Of a stretch of 64,000 nucleotides of DNA, positions 19,532 to 29,282 are shown piece by piece; position 1 is the stretch's first letter, and the number at the start of each line of letters is the position of its first letter. Position numbers and translations under genes: made by a program. This DNA comes from Coccinella septempunctata (lineage: Eukaryota; Arthropoda; Insecta; Coleoptera; Coccinellidae), in contig NC_058196.1 in NCBI RefSeq assembly GCF_907165205.1, positions 13,620,501 to 13,684,500 on the forward strand, written 5' to 3'. The notes under the pieces were generated by a model. That model did not search any database. It saw nothing but the letters and a program-made list of their open reading frames with translations, and was not told where the DNA came from.

Positions 19532-21383
19532 AGGGGAGATTGGAGACGGAGTCGACCACATCTCCCAGAATCTTAACTCCACTGGCACCGACCACCTGTA
19601 ATGATAACCGACCGTTAGTAGAGGTCAGAATAGCCGCCAAACACTTCCGAGCACTGATAGATACAGGAGCGACCAGGAGTTTTTGCAGTCAAGCCGTATC
19701 CCATCAGTGTGAAAGTAAAGGAATTACAGGACAAACAATGCACAACAGTTTCGCAGTAATAGCGAACGGAAAAACCACCGTCACACCGAAACTGTACACC
19801 ACCACCGTGCAAATTTCCGATTACACACTGCCTGATTTGAAATTCTTACTGGTACCAAACTTACCGGTAGACATTATTCTGGGGATGGATATTCTGTCCA
19901 CATTCAGGTTTTCCGTGAATCTCAGTACCGCCGAGTGCTTTCTGGAAGGCCGACTGATCTCGAAAACGATGACCCCCGTCGAAACCACCGCAGAAGAACA
20001 CCTATTGGAACTGACGGAATCTCAGAAACAAGAACTGGAGGCATTTCTGACTGAGGAATTAAAGAAGTTTGAAGACCTATATGGTACAACCGACCTGATT
20101 GAACACAAGATCAAAGTGAAACCGGGCACCGAACCGATCAAACAACGATACCGACCCCTAAACCCGAAAATGCAAGATATCTTCAATCAGGAAGTGGACC
20201 GTATGCTGTCTGAGGGAGTGATTGAACCCTCCAAGTCACCGTGGAGTTCACCTGTTGTACTGGTCAGGAAGAAAGACGGAAAATACCGTTTCTGCATCGA
20301 CTTCCGTGCTGTTAACTAAGTGTCTGTGAAAGATGCATACCCGTTGCCGTACATTTCTGGGATTCTGGATAAACTCCGAAAAGCGAAGTACATCTCCACG
20401 CTAGACCTAAAACAAGGATACTGGCAGATACCGTTAGCCAAAGAGAGTCGTCCGATTACCGCATTTACCGTCCCCGGAAGAGGGCTGTTCCAGTTCACCG
20501 TGATGCCGTTGGGTTTGCATGCAAGCCCAGCCACCTTCCAGAGATTCCTAGACACCGTCATTGGCCCAGAAATGGAACCGGAGGCGTTCGCTTACCTGGA
20601 CGATATAGTTGTCCTGGGGGAAACTTTAGAGGAAGACCCAAACATACTATCCCTGCACGAGGCCATCATTGAGGCAGAATACCTTTTCATGGTGATGCCT
20701 CTCTGCGACGAGGACCTCAACGCATTCCTGCGTCGAGAGAGACCGAGAAGCCAGCCGTCTCGGTTCTTCCGGGTGATGAGGCAACTGGCAGCTGCCTTGA
20801 CGGAGTGTCACCGTCAACGTATAGTGCATCGAGACATCAAGCCGGCCAACATCTTACGCCGTCGGTGCCGATTCCTGCTGGCAGATTTTTGGTTGGCCGA
20901 AAAGCTCACCACCGCCCAACCCCTGCTCACCGAGCCAGCAGGAACCATTGTATACTGGGCACCGGAACAACGAAGACTGGAGCCGTATGACACGTCCGTC
21001 GACCTGTGGGCGTTGGGGTGAGTGGCCTACCGACCGGCCTACCGTGCCGTCAGGGTGAGGAGGAGCAGCATTGGGCCTCATCCCTGGGCGAAAGATACCG
21101 GGCGGAGATGGAACGGTTGAGATTTCCCGTCCGATGGTACATCGAAGGCTTGCTCCAGGATAACCCATCCCACCGGAGACCTGCTGCACAGTGGGAGTGG
21201 CCCGGAACAAATACCGTACTGTTGGTTGAAACCGTAGCCCAGCCACCCCCACTGATATCCACACTAAGGCCAGCACCGCTTCCACCAGCATCTCCGTTAA
21301 CGCCACCACCCCAACCGTCAATTGCCCCACAGGAACCGCCAGCTCCAGGGAAGACACTGGCTGGTATCCAAGATCCAGGCTAA
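19405..21383 (+). pseudogene. Gypsy protease-RT fused in frame to a Ser/Thr kinase C-lobe
   Basis: In the pol frame (-1 relative to the knuckles) are an aspartic protease (ALIDTGATRSF, about 19645-19677) and a Gypsy RT N-terminal part (SPWSSPVVLVRKKDGKYRFC). A TAA at 20317-20319 replaces the Lys expected after DFRAVN. The RT continues with LDLKQGYWQIPL and FAYLDDIVVLG (catalytic YLDD). At about 20635, ETLEE runs straight into DPNILSLHEAIIEAEYLF, which is kinase beta4-beta5 sequence. Catalytic-loop HRDIKPANIL, DFW in place of DFG, APE and DLWALG follow. After a frameshift near 21018 the kinase C-lobe continues (IEGLLQDNPSHRRPAAQ) with a Pro-rich tail to 21383. Missing are the kinase N-lobe (glycine loop, VAIK Lys, alphaC Glu), RT thumb, RNase H and integrase. 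Kinase activity is not expected. Confidence 0.8.
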
Positions 21384-21548
21384 ACCCAATCCCCGTCTGT
21401 GGTAACCCAGTTTTCGGGCTGAGGTGATCGCACTACCACCAACCACCGTCGAGGGCAGACGCCGGATCCGACTGAAACTCTGGTTTCCCTCCGGCACTGC
21501 CCGCCGTCTTTTGGTGCCAGTAGACTGAATCCGTAAGAATTATCTTCC

Positions 21549-21567
21549 TGAAAAAAAAGAAAAAAAT
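21549..21567 (+). other. A-rich tract after the kinase segment
   Basis: GAAAAAAAAGAAAAAAA lies about 165 bp after the end of the Pro-rich tail. It could be the relic of an mRNA poly(A) tail from capture of a processed kinase transcript, or a simple A-rich stretch. I see no AATAAA just upstream, which weakens the first reading. Confidence 0.3.
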
Positions 21568-21650
21568 TTGCGCCAATCAAGCCGTGTGTTCACCGTTTTG
21601 AAATACATAATTGAGAAATACCAGGTATTAATGATCTTACCTCTTTTCAG

Positions 21651-21779
21651 ACTCCCGTTAGACGGCTGCAACATGAGCGACTCAGAATTCCTGGACCGAC
21701 TCGACGAGGAGCTGGGCTTTGTCGATCCGTTCAAAGACCAGGAACCGGAATCTCCTCCTCGTCACGTGCCGTTGCCGCT
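21651..21779 (+). other. Candidate exon encoding a short acidic peptide
   Basis: TTACCTCTTTTCAG (acceptor-like, ending 21650) precedes a 22-nt leader and an ATG at 21673. This opens 36 codons (MSDSEFLDRLDEELGFVDPF..., ending HVPLPL) up to GCT|GTGAGC, a donor-like site at 21780. If not spliced, the frame stops at 21781. The peptide is strongly acidic with a Pro-rich end. I do not recognise it. Its place between pol and the 3' LTR is where some LTR elements carry a spliced third gene. Low confidence without RNA data. Confidence 0.3.
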
Positions 21780-22156
21780 GTGAGCACTCAAAGCATTCGG
21801 TCGCCCCAAACCGATCCGCCATACACAGTTAAATTGGGTACTCACCGGGAAAATGGAGCACAGCACGTTTCCGACCAGCAATGAAAATGGATTTCCACAT
21901 AGAGAAAGAAGATTTTCCACTATTATACACCCACACCATGTATCCACGGATACACGTTTCTGCGTGCGCATTGGAACTACCACTGCCAATCATAGAGAGG
22001 AATAGGAACTTCATTGATAAGGTTATTTCACTTGTAAGTCCGGTCACATGCACATACATAGATGGCGCGTGCGAAAGTAAGGTCATTATTTCTTGGGAAA
22101 GATAGAGTCGTGAAATTAAACTCACTATTTCATCGTAAGTTAATTTCTTCCGAGCT

Positions 22157-22164
22157 GCGAGGGG
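22157..22164 (+). other. Polypurine tract and start of 3' LTR
   Basis: GCGAGGGG followed by TGTAATGAATCC. A purine run directly before TGT is the usual plus-strand primer site of LTR elements, so the 3' LTR is taken to begin at 22165. Confidence 0.55.
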
Positions 22165-22322
22165 TGTAATGAATCCCAGTTTTCTGAGGAAAATTGGTAT
22201 TCATTTTAGTGCATTCCTTTCGTTTTCATATTTCCGCCTTCGAAAATATTTAAATCTCAAATATTCAGTACGTTCATTCCGATAGGCAGAGTAAATGTAA
22301 AAAACCGTTTATCTGTGTTTAA

Positions 22323-22545
22323 CCCATAATAACCTAGTGTTACACATATGTAACGCAAATTTCATTGGCAAATCTATTTTATTTCTCAGTAACTGTAGCT
22401 ATTAGAGCTACATATATGTAACACCATTTTTCTCAAACAAAAACCATACAATTTTCAAACAGAAATTGAGTGGTTTTTGTCTTGTACACTCTATAAAGAA
22501 TGTTTATTCAATTAGAATAGTGATCATAACTCAGGTTATTAAGGG
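22323..22545. mobile_element. piggyBac-type MITE in the 3' LTR
   Basis: A 223-bp insertion flanked by TTAA on each side (22319-22322 and 22546-22549). Terminal inverted repeats are CCCATAATAACCT and, reverse-complemented from the right end, CCCTTAATAACCT (12/13). Inside are subterminal near-palindromes around TTACACATATGTAAC and TACATATATGTAAC. It has no coding capacity. The 5' LTR has a single TTAA at the equivalent place (16359-16362), a natural empty site showing precise insertion after the LTRs became separate copies. TTAA duplication with CCC termini is the hallmark of the piggyBac superfamily. Confidence 0.88.
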
Positions 22546-23069
22546 TTAACGTTGTTTTCCTTGCATGCCGTTGAAGATTTCGACGTTTTTCTGATGTTGA
22601 TATGCGATAAAATGTAGATGGCGACATTTTTCATTCTTGTCGCATTCTGGAATTTTCAGATTTCTAACGTGTGGGGGGATTTGCCTATAAAAGCAGATTT
22701 TCCCTCCGCGACGGGCACTTTTACTTCAGTCTTTCATTTGGTGACTTCTACTTCTACTTTTGACTTTTGATTCTGTTACTTCAGTCGCTTTTACTGCTCT
22801 TTCACTTCAGTTAGTTTATGCTCCGTACTTTCTGCGATTCGACGTTTAAGAATAATTTTGTGTTACTAGCATCAGTGATATTGAGAATTGATTTTCAGTT
22901 TTTTTTCATTTGATTTTCGCGAGTGCCTGAAACAAAGGAGGTAGGTCCCCGTCTTTACCGTTCAGTTTCTTTGTTAGACCTATACCGGTTACTTTTTTGA
23001 CTTTGACACTTCTGTACTGTTTCGCTTTCTGTTATATTTTATCGTTCTTTACCCTGTTTCGCGAGTCTG

Positions 23070-23338
23070 ACTTTTCCCTTCGCTATCAGTCATGGCGCGT
23101 AAGCCCTTGGGGTAGTGAAGGGAAAGTCCCGTCAACCCCCCTGTCCGCGTTCCGCGTCATAAGTGTTGAATCTGAAATCTCTTCTTTTCTATCAGTCATG
23201 GCGCGTTATAGCCCTTGGGGTAGAGAATAAGAAATACCGCTCGTCGTCAGTGAAATCCCGTAGTTGCGGTAAAAATAGACCTTTTCTTCGCTATCAGTCA
23301 TGGAGCGTTATAGCCCTTGTGGTAGCGAATAAAAGTCT
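23070..23338 (+). repeat. Three hairpin repeats with a conserved loop in the 3' LTR
   Basis: Each unit has complementary arms around a shared loop, TCAGTCATGGCGCGTTATAG then CCCTTGGGG with small changes. Arms are 23070-23085/23113-23127 (CCCTTCGCTA with TAGTGAAGGG), about 23177-23191/23221-23235 (CTTTTCTA with TAGAGAATAAG) and 23277-23293/23323-23338 (TTCTTCGCTA with TAGCGAATAA). The arms differ between units while staying complementary. Two further units are in the 5' LTR. They lie downstream of the TATA box, so they would be in the element RNA. Confidence 0.6.
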
Positions 23339-23795
23339 CGAATGGACCCGCCCTGGTTGTGTTTCATTTTTGGAGAAATACAATTACATCCCGATACCGT
23401 ATAGCAAGTCATTTCACTTCGCGAGGTCATCCTTATTAATCATTTCGTCAGTTCTGGTTGGCGCATTTTATTGAACCTTTGATTTTTCACTGCACCCGGT
23501 AAAAACTTTATAAAGTGCTCGTGACCGGACAGAATTTACCGAATGTATGTTTGCTGATAGATTCGCTCATATTTCATACCTACACATATCTCCGTTGTAC
23601 AAATAATCAGTTTCCGAAGGTGTGAATAAACTTTTAAATAATTTGATTTTGACTACTTCGTTATCGCTACCACCCTAGATAACAGCGAACTCTGTCTCCG
23701 ACTAGCAGCTACTCTGGTAGGTTTGCTATTCTTCCTAGTGAAAAGAATAGCTGGCGCTCGAGATAAGTATTCTCCGAGGTAACCACGTCACAATA

Positions 23796-25700
23796 TGACC
23801 TGATATACCGACCTACATACCAAGAGTAAATGGACTACCCGATGTACTGGACATTGTCGTAATGAAAGACATCACTGAAAAAATCAGTATTCATACAATA
23901 GAAGACGGAACTTCAGACCACAATCCCATAGAATTCATAGTGGGACATGGCCCAAGAAACGAAGAAGAGACAAACCAAGCATCGCACAGACTGGGAGAAA
24001 TATACGAATTTACTTCAGGAGAAAATTACGGAAATTCCCCAAATAAACACCCGGGATGAATTAGATGAAGCAGTTGAAAAATTGGAAAATCAAATAAAAG
24101 AAGCCTATAAAGAAAGCACCAAGAGAATAAGGAAACCAATTCCGAAACATTCACATGGAGATACGCCAAAGGATATAAAGGAACTTATTAAAAAGAACAG
24201 AAGACTCAGAAAAATCTACAGAACAACAAAAAGAGAAGAAGACAAGAAGAAACTGAATAAGCATAGTCAGATATTGAAAAATGCTTCAACAGATTTTCGT
24301 AATTACAGATGGCACCAGAGATTGAGGGAACTAAATACAATAGATCACTCGGCTTGGAAAATGCAAAAACGCTCACGACGAGAACGGACAGTTATACCTC
24401 CACTGCATGGGGAAAACGGAATGGTATATACGAGACTTGAAAAAGCCGAAGCACTTGCCGACTCAATTGAGAGAGAAGCCAGAAAAAATTACAGAAATGA
24501 TGATGACAATGAAGATCTAGAAGAAGAAGTGGGGGCAAACGAAGAACTGATGATGGAACCACCGGAAACCGAAATCATTCCAAAACCGGCTTCACCAACA
24601 GAGATCAAAGAGATCATAATGATATTGAAAAACAGGAAAACGCCGGGAGAAGATAGGATAACGAATTATATGTTGACGAAATTGCCTAGAAAAAGAATAG
24701 CAGCCTTGACGAATATAACAAACGGAGTGATGAGGACCGAATACTACCCAAAGAGATGGAAAACTGCAGAAATGATAGTTTTCAAAAAGGAACGGAAATT
24801 TCCTCAAAATTAAAGACCAATCAGCCTACTATCAGCACTAGGAGAAATCGTCGAGAGGGTTATCGCTAAAAAGCTGAATGAGGAAACAGAAATGTTGAAG
24901 ATGATCAAGGATCGGTACTTGGACCTCTGCTTCACGTAATATACGTTTATGATATCCCTTGTACGCAGATGACACAGAAATAGCGTTCAGACATCGACGC
25001 CCAGAGATCATACACCGGAGACTGCAGGAAGCCATAGATGAATTACTCAAATGGTGCATCAAATGGAAAATCCAAATCAATGGAAGAAAGACTCAAGCAA
25101 TATTTCTGCAAAAGAGAAAATTGAGGATGGAAGAAAACCTCGAAGTTGATGGAGAAGAGGTTGAATGGAAAAATGAAGCAACATACCTAGGAGTGACGCT
25201 TGACAGACGACTTACATGGAAAAACCACATCAAATGTGCAGTTGATAAAGCAAAAGCCGCAATGAGTAAACTTTATCCACTCATAGGCAGAAGAAGTCAT
25301 ATGAATTAGAACATCAAGTTGACGATGATTAAAACTATTGCGCGACCACAACTCACATATGGATCGGCGGCATGAGGCTTCGCAGCCAAGACCCACATCA
25401 AGAGAATACAGGCCACTGAGAATAAACTCCTTAGAATGGCGATGGACGTACCCTGGTTTGTTAGGAACAAACAAATCTACAAGGACTTGGAATGGGAACC
25501 AGTTACAGAATTTATGAAGAGAAAGGCGGAAAGGATATTCGACAAAGCCAAACAACATTTAAATGAGGAACTACGAAAATTAGTCGACTATGATCCAACA
25601 GAAGAAGCTAGAAGGTCAAAAACCTACCACCGAAGACCGAGAGATCAGTTAAGGATTTTAAGTAACCAAAGAAGAGCTCAACCTATAAAAGCTATAGGCA
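23796..25700 (+). pseudogene. LINE A ORF2 (endonuclease end and RT), heavily damaged
   Basis: Collinear with LINE B ORF2 from GPDIPTYIPRVNGLPDVLDI onward, including the endonuclease SDHNPIEF motif near 23921. Breaks are as follows: a short insertion and frameshift near 23950; a small deletion and a stop at about 24810 (N[stop]RPISLL); loss of most of the RT fingers and palm (EMLKM joined to sequence equivalent to QGSVLGPLL near 24905); and a further gap before ADDTEIAFRHR at about 24965. Stops follow at 25307 and 25373. The C-terminal part with LTWKNHIKCAVDKAKAAMSK is still readable. It is plainly dead. Confidence 0.82.
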
Positions 25701-25927
25701 GCATACAACTATCAACGACTATGATCGTGTGAGAGTACAGAAACCATAAGACTCATAAGAGTCAACTGGTTAATAGGCAAAATGCCCGGAACCTATGAAG
25801 AAGCAGTTAAGGGTTTTTAGTGGGTCTCGAGCTCAGAGAGTGAGAATCCTCACACTGTTCCCCCTCAGGAGAGGGTGTTTTCGTCTGTTTTGCAGATTTT
25901 CCCCCTGCTACACTAAAAAAAAAAAAT
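23796..25927 (+). mobile_element. LINE A, 3' part after the LTR insertion
   Basis: This is the remainder of the jockey-like LINE A: the end of the endonuclease domain, a decayed RT and a 3' UTR ending CCCTGCTACACT then A(12) at 25916-25927. The 3' end matches that of LINE B on the other strand (34866-35110). The last about 160 bp (from 25768) also form the start of the 3.5-kb tandem duplication. Confidence 0.82.
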
Positions 25928-25939
25928 GTCTACTGAGGG

Positions 25940-26513
25940 GATATCGAGAACCATTGCAGCTGGAAGGAAGCAGAGGACACAATCTGGAGGTCTTTCTTTA
26001 TGACTAATTTAAATTTGAAAACATAATCGGTCTATCATTTGTAGATTTCGAGTTATAAACAAAAATTGAGATTTTGACGATTCCGAAAATTTCTCATTAC
26101 TTTTTGTCTTTGAAATTACAAATCTGAAACTTGAACCTTCTTAAGCACTTTCATACATAGAATCTACTAACAAAAGATTATTTTCCAATTCAAAAATATC
26201 AAATTCAAAAGTTTGCATTTAAAACAATTGTTCACCTTATGATTCAAAATGAACAAATATTATGAGCTCATCGGTGGATTTTACGTAAAAAAGTGCCTAT
26301 ACAAGGTTTCAGATTTGTAACTGCGAAGACAAAAAAGTTATGAGGACTTTTACGAAATTGTCAAACTCAAAAACGAAGTATCGTAGATGGCTGTGGTTTT
26401 CACCATTCTTTGTTTTTCCTAAAATGAGCTCGGGAATGTGTCTTTCGTTTTCTTCTAGCAGCTAAAGTTCTCGAGATCCTTTCAGTAGATAACGAATTTT
26501 GCTCACCCTGTAC
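25940..26513 (-). repeat. Dispersed repeat ending GTACAGGGTGAGCAAAATTCG
   Basis: Non-coding AT-rich stretch. Read on the minus strand it begins TACAGGGTGAGCAAAATTCG at 26513, then continues with TCTACTGA...GATCTCG...CTAGAAGAAAACG. The same first about 70 bp occur on the + strand at 54947-55015. Short relics of the terminus occur at 41225-41245. It appears to be a MITE-like repeat with CAGGG ends. The exact left boundary is not clear. Confidence 0.5.
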
Positions 26514-26529
26514 AATTGAGGGCAAAAGT

Positions 26530-27190
26530 TTGAGAAGAGTTGTTCAAACTGAAGACTTGGGCGTTTTGTTCGACCGCAAGCTCTCATTCAGTCTCTATAT
26601 CGAAAACGTCATCTGCGCTACCAATAAGTCTTTGGGTTTTCTTCCTTGCAACTGCAAGGAATTCTCAAATTTTCGAGCTATACAATCACTGTAATTCTGC
26701 TTAGTGCGTAGTAAGCTTGAATACTACAGTGTGGTGTGGAATCCATTTCACAGTAAGTACATTTCAGCGTTGGACTCCATTCAAAGAAAGTTTTTGAAGT
26801 TTTTGTACTTTAAAAAACATAATATTTATCCTGTTCATCCCGACCATATCAGTCTTTGTTGAACGAGTTGAATAACACTAGTTTGAGGGAAAGAAGAGAA
26901 ATTGCTGATGCTACTTTATATGATGCATATAAATTGATCAATAATCGTATTGACTCAGTATCTTTACTTTCTCTTCTGAATTTCAACGCGCCTAGACTTG
27001 CGTCAAGATCTAATGTAACGTCCACAGCACAAATTCCACAGACCTGTTTTGTCGATGTGTAGAAGCCTAAACAATATCCCTCCAGTGGATGTTTTTTCTG
27101 TCCATAAATGAATTTAAAAGACAATTGTATTTTCTGATTGATATTGATTTTCTGCCAAAGGCGAAAATGTTGTAATCAACTAGTTTATTA
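26530..27190 (+). pseudogene. LINE relic, RT C-terminal region
   Basis: A degenerate + strand fragment. Readable pieces are DLGVLFDRKLSFSLYIENVI (about 26558), then VRSKLEYYSVVWNPFHSKYI and LDSIQRKFLKFLYFKKHNIY, typical of the region after the RT palm in jockey-like ORF2. Stops and shifts follow. The palm motif and endonuclease are absent. An identical copy lies at 30045-30705 because of the tandem duplication. Confidence 0.65.
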
Positions 27191-27745
27191 ATTGAGCGCT
27201 TAATGATCTCGAACATTAAAATATCTCAATCCTTAATCGCTGCCATTTAACCTAGTTGATTGAATAACTATAATGTCCCTATTTGCCAAAAAAAAAACCA
27301 TAGAATGTAGAAATAATGTCATCTTTAGATGTGCCAGCACATAACCATGCCATAACACAGCCAACGGGGACTTCCTTCCAAGTGGGACAAATGTCTCATT
27401 GTTGGCTACGATACGTGGCGTGAAAATAATTTCCTTGAATGTTTCCAAACCTGGACACATGATGTCCCAAATGATCTCGCTAGTACAAAATGCTAGCTCA
27501 AATTATCCTTACTGCATTTTGAAAGTGAAATCGGACTTTTTTTTCAGTATATGTGAGATCGGACAATTAATGTTAGTCAACATAGCTTCTCATTCAGCTA
27601 GAACAAAACATTAGAAAGATCACGAAAAATAAAAACGAATCCTGGGAAAAAAATGTACAACAATCGACGCATATTTAGGAGGAAGAAAAAGCACGGAAAG
27701 CTGGAAATTATTTATTTTATTTATTTATTCATTTATTATTATTAT
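27191..27745. other. No gene seen; ends in (TTTA/TTA)n
   Basis: AT-rich sequence with short unrelated open frames only. 27706-27745 is a TTTA/TTA-rich tract that is the 3' tail of minus-strand LINE C. Duplicated at 30706-31260. Confidence 0.5.
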
Positions 27746-29279
27746 ACGGGATCAACCCCATTACAACAGACAACATTACAGATAGATACTATCTTTGAAT
27801 AGTATCTAGCCTTAATAATGAAAGAAAATACAATATAATGTGTACTGCCCGCACAAATCCAAGATTACAAAACTAAAAACTATCCTGGATCTGTCTCCTG
27901 AAGTGAGGCAAAGAAACACCCAAAATATCAAGATTCTTTGAATTAATCAATCTCAGCGTCCTCTCAATAGGCAAGTGCATTGCATAGTTGGTACCATGAC
28001 GGGGCAGGAAAAATAATCGGTTTGCTCTCAGTAAACGTCCTGGAACATTGAAGGAGATTTTCGCAAGAAGTTCCGGACAGATCACCTGGCCATTCAGGAG
28101 TTTGTAGACAAACAATAAATCTCCACGCACACGCCTATCATGGAGACTCCTCATATTTGGCACTGATCTTGCTTCCTCATATACATGGTCAGCTTGAATT
28201 CTCAAGTGAAGCTTAAAAAGACAGAACCTTAAAAACTTACTTTGAATCCTCTCCAAAATTAAGCTGCTGTTTCCATAATATGGAGCCCATACCATAGAGA
28301 AGTACTCCAACAAGAACACAACGAGGGACATATATACCCTTTTGCAGGTTTCCACCGACAAATCTCTGCAATTCCGCATCACAACTCCCAGAACCTTGGA
28401 AGACTTGACCACTACCATATTTATATGGTGTCCAAAGTTCAAGTGCTCATCTAAATAAATTCCAAGGTCCCTTATTACCTCTAGATACCTGAGATCCACA
28501 TTCCCAACATAGTAAGTAGATGAAACTTTCCTATTTCCTCTATAAAAGCTGGTATAACTACACTTGTCCACATTCAAGGTCAATCCATTTACTATGCACC
28601 ACTCACACAATCTATTTAAATCATCCTGCAACGACAGCATATCCTCTTCTGAAGTGATCTCCTTGTAGAACTTCAAATCATCAGCAAATAGCAAATATTT
28701 ACTACTCCAGAAACAAAGTACTATGTCATTTATAAAAATGAGGAAGAATAGAGGCGAACAGTGCCCACCCTGCAGTACACCCGAAGCTACATTTATAAGA
28801 CGGGAGGGAGCAGACGCCACCCAAACGGATCTGTTGAGTTCTACCGTATAAGAAACTCCCAAACCAAGACACCATAATCTCTAAATAAGCCTTAGCTTAT
28901 TTAGCAGTAAAGAGATATTAACTTTATCAAACGCCTTACAGAAATCCGTATAGATAACATCCGTCTGCCGCCCACTCTCCATTGCACCGACTAGATCATC
29001 CTAGAACACCAACAAGTTAGTCAAAGTAGATTTTCCTTGGATAAAACCATGCTGTTCATTGACCAGCATCTCCTTACAATTAAAGTAGATCTGGTCATAA
29101 ATTAGGCTGTCCAGAAGACTGATTGGTCACACTTCTGTAGTTCACAACTTTACTCCGATCACCAGACTTGAATATTGGTATAATAAAGCTATGCTTCCAT
29201 TGTGTTGGAAATTCTGCTGATTCAATAGATCTTTTAAACAAGTCAAAAAGAGGGTAGCAGAGAGCACACACACAATTCT
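27746..29279 (-). mobile_element. LINE C, copy in unit 1 (cut by duplication boundary)
   Basis: The 3' part of the element that is longer at 31261-34350. It has a (TAAA/TAA)n tail, 3' UTR, RT C-terminal and palm, and part of the RT fingers. It stops at 29279 where unit 2 begins, so its 5' half is missing because of the tandem duplication rather than truncation on insertion. Confidence 0.8.
27873..28862 (-). pseudogene. LINE C RT fragment (unit 1)
   Basis: An open stretch of 329 codons from VELNRSVWVASAPSR through GVLQGGHCSPLFFLIFINDI (the usual PQGSxLSPLLF motif with substitutions), the catalytic LLFADDLKFYK, and the C-terminal region (LRANRLFFLPRHGTNYAMHL). Upstream, stops interrupt the finger and palm-A region. 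The C-terminal part of the same ORF2 family as LINE D (1-2052) is similar in layout but not the same family. Identical to 31388-32377. Confidence 0.75.
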
Positions 29280-29282
29280 GGA

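Larger units (their letters stand above)
22165..23792 (+). repeat. 3' LTR (about 1.6 kb including a MITE)
   Basis: It runs from TGTAATGAATCC to ...CCACGTCACA, giving TGT...ACA ends. It contains TATAAAA (22686-22692), three hairpin units (23070-23127, 23176-23235, 23277-23338) and AATAAA at about 23628. LINE A sequence (GACCTGATATACCG) resumes at 23796. The last 500 bp have no counterpart in the 5' LTR-like region, which diverges after CAGTGAA. One copy is therefore deleted or recombined. Confidence 0.65.
16271..23795 (+). mobile_element. Decayed Gypsy-type LTR retrotransposon with captured kinase sequence
   Basis: This insertion of about 7.5 kb splits LINE A. It has a 5' LTR-like region (16281-16957), a leader, a broken gag, protease and reverse transcriptase, then a protein-kinase C-lobe where RNase H and integrase should be, a polypurine run and a 3' LTR (22165-23792). 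The internal part is markedly richer in G+C than the surrounding DNA. The two LTR regions share about 700 bp and then diverge after CAGTGAA, and the 5' LTR lacks its first about 100 bp. The element is therefore rearranged and its LINE junctions are not a clean target duplication. It is non-autonomous: no integrase is seen. Confidence 0.75.
25768..29279. repeat. 3.5-kb tandem duplication, unit 1
   Basis: Every feature in this stretch recurs exactly 3515 bp further on (29283-32794). The left edge is GGTTAATAGGC in the LINE A 3' UTR. The right edge is ...CACACACAATTCT. Three bases (GGA) lie between the units. No difference was seen in the stretches and reading frames compared. The unit contains the LINE A 3' end, a CAGGGTG-type repeat, a + strand LINE relic and most of LINE C on the minus strand. 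It is either a very recent duplication or an assembly artefact. Confidence 0.9.

Noticed and set aside
20635..21383. Active kinase encoded by the LTR element
   Set aside because: The N-lobe is missing, DFG reads DFW, and a stop and frameshift interrupt the frame.
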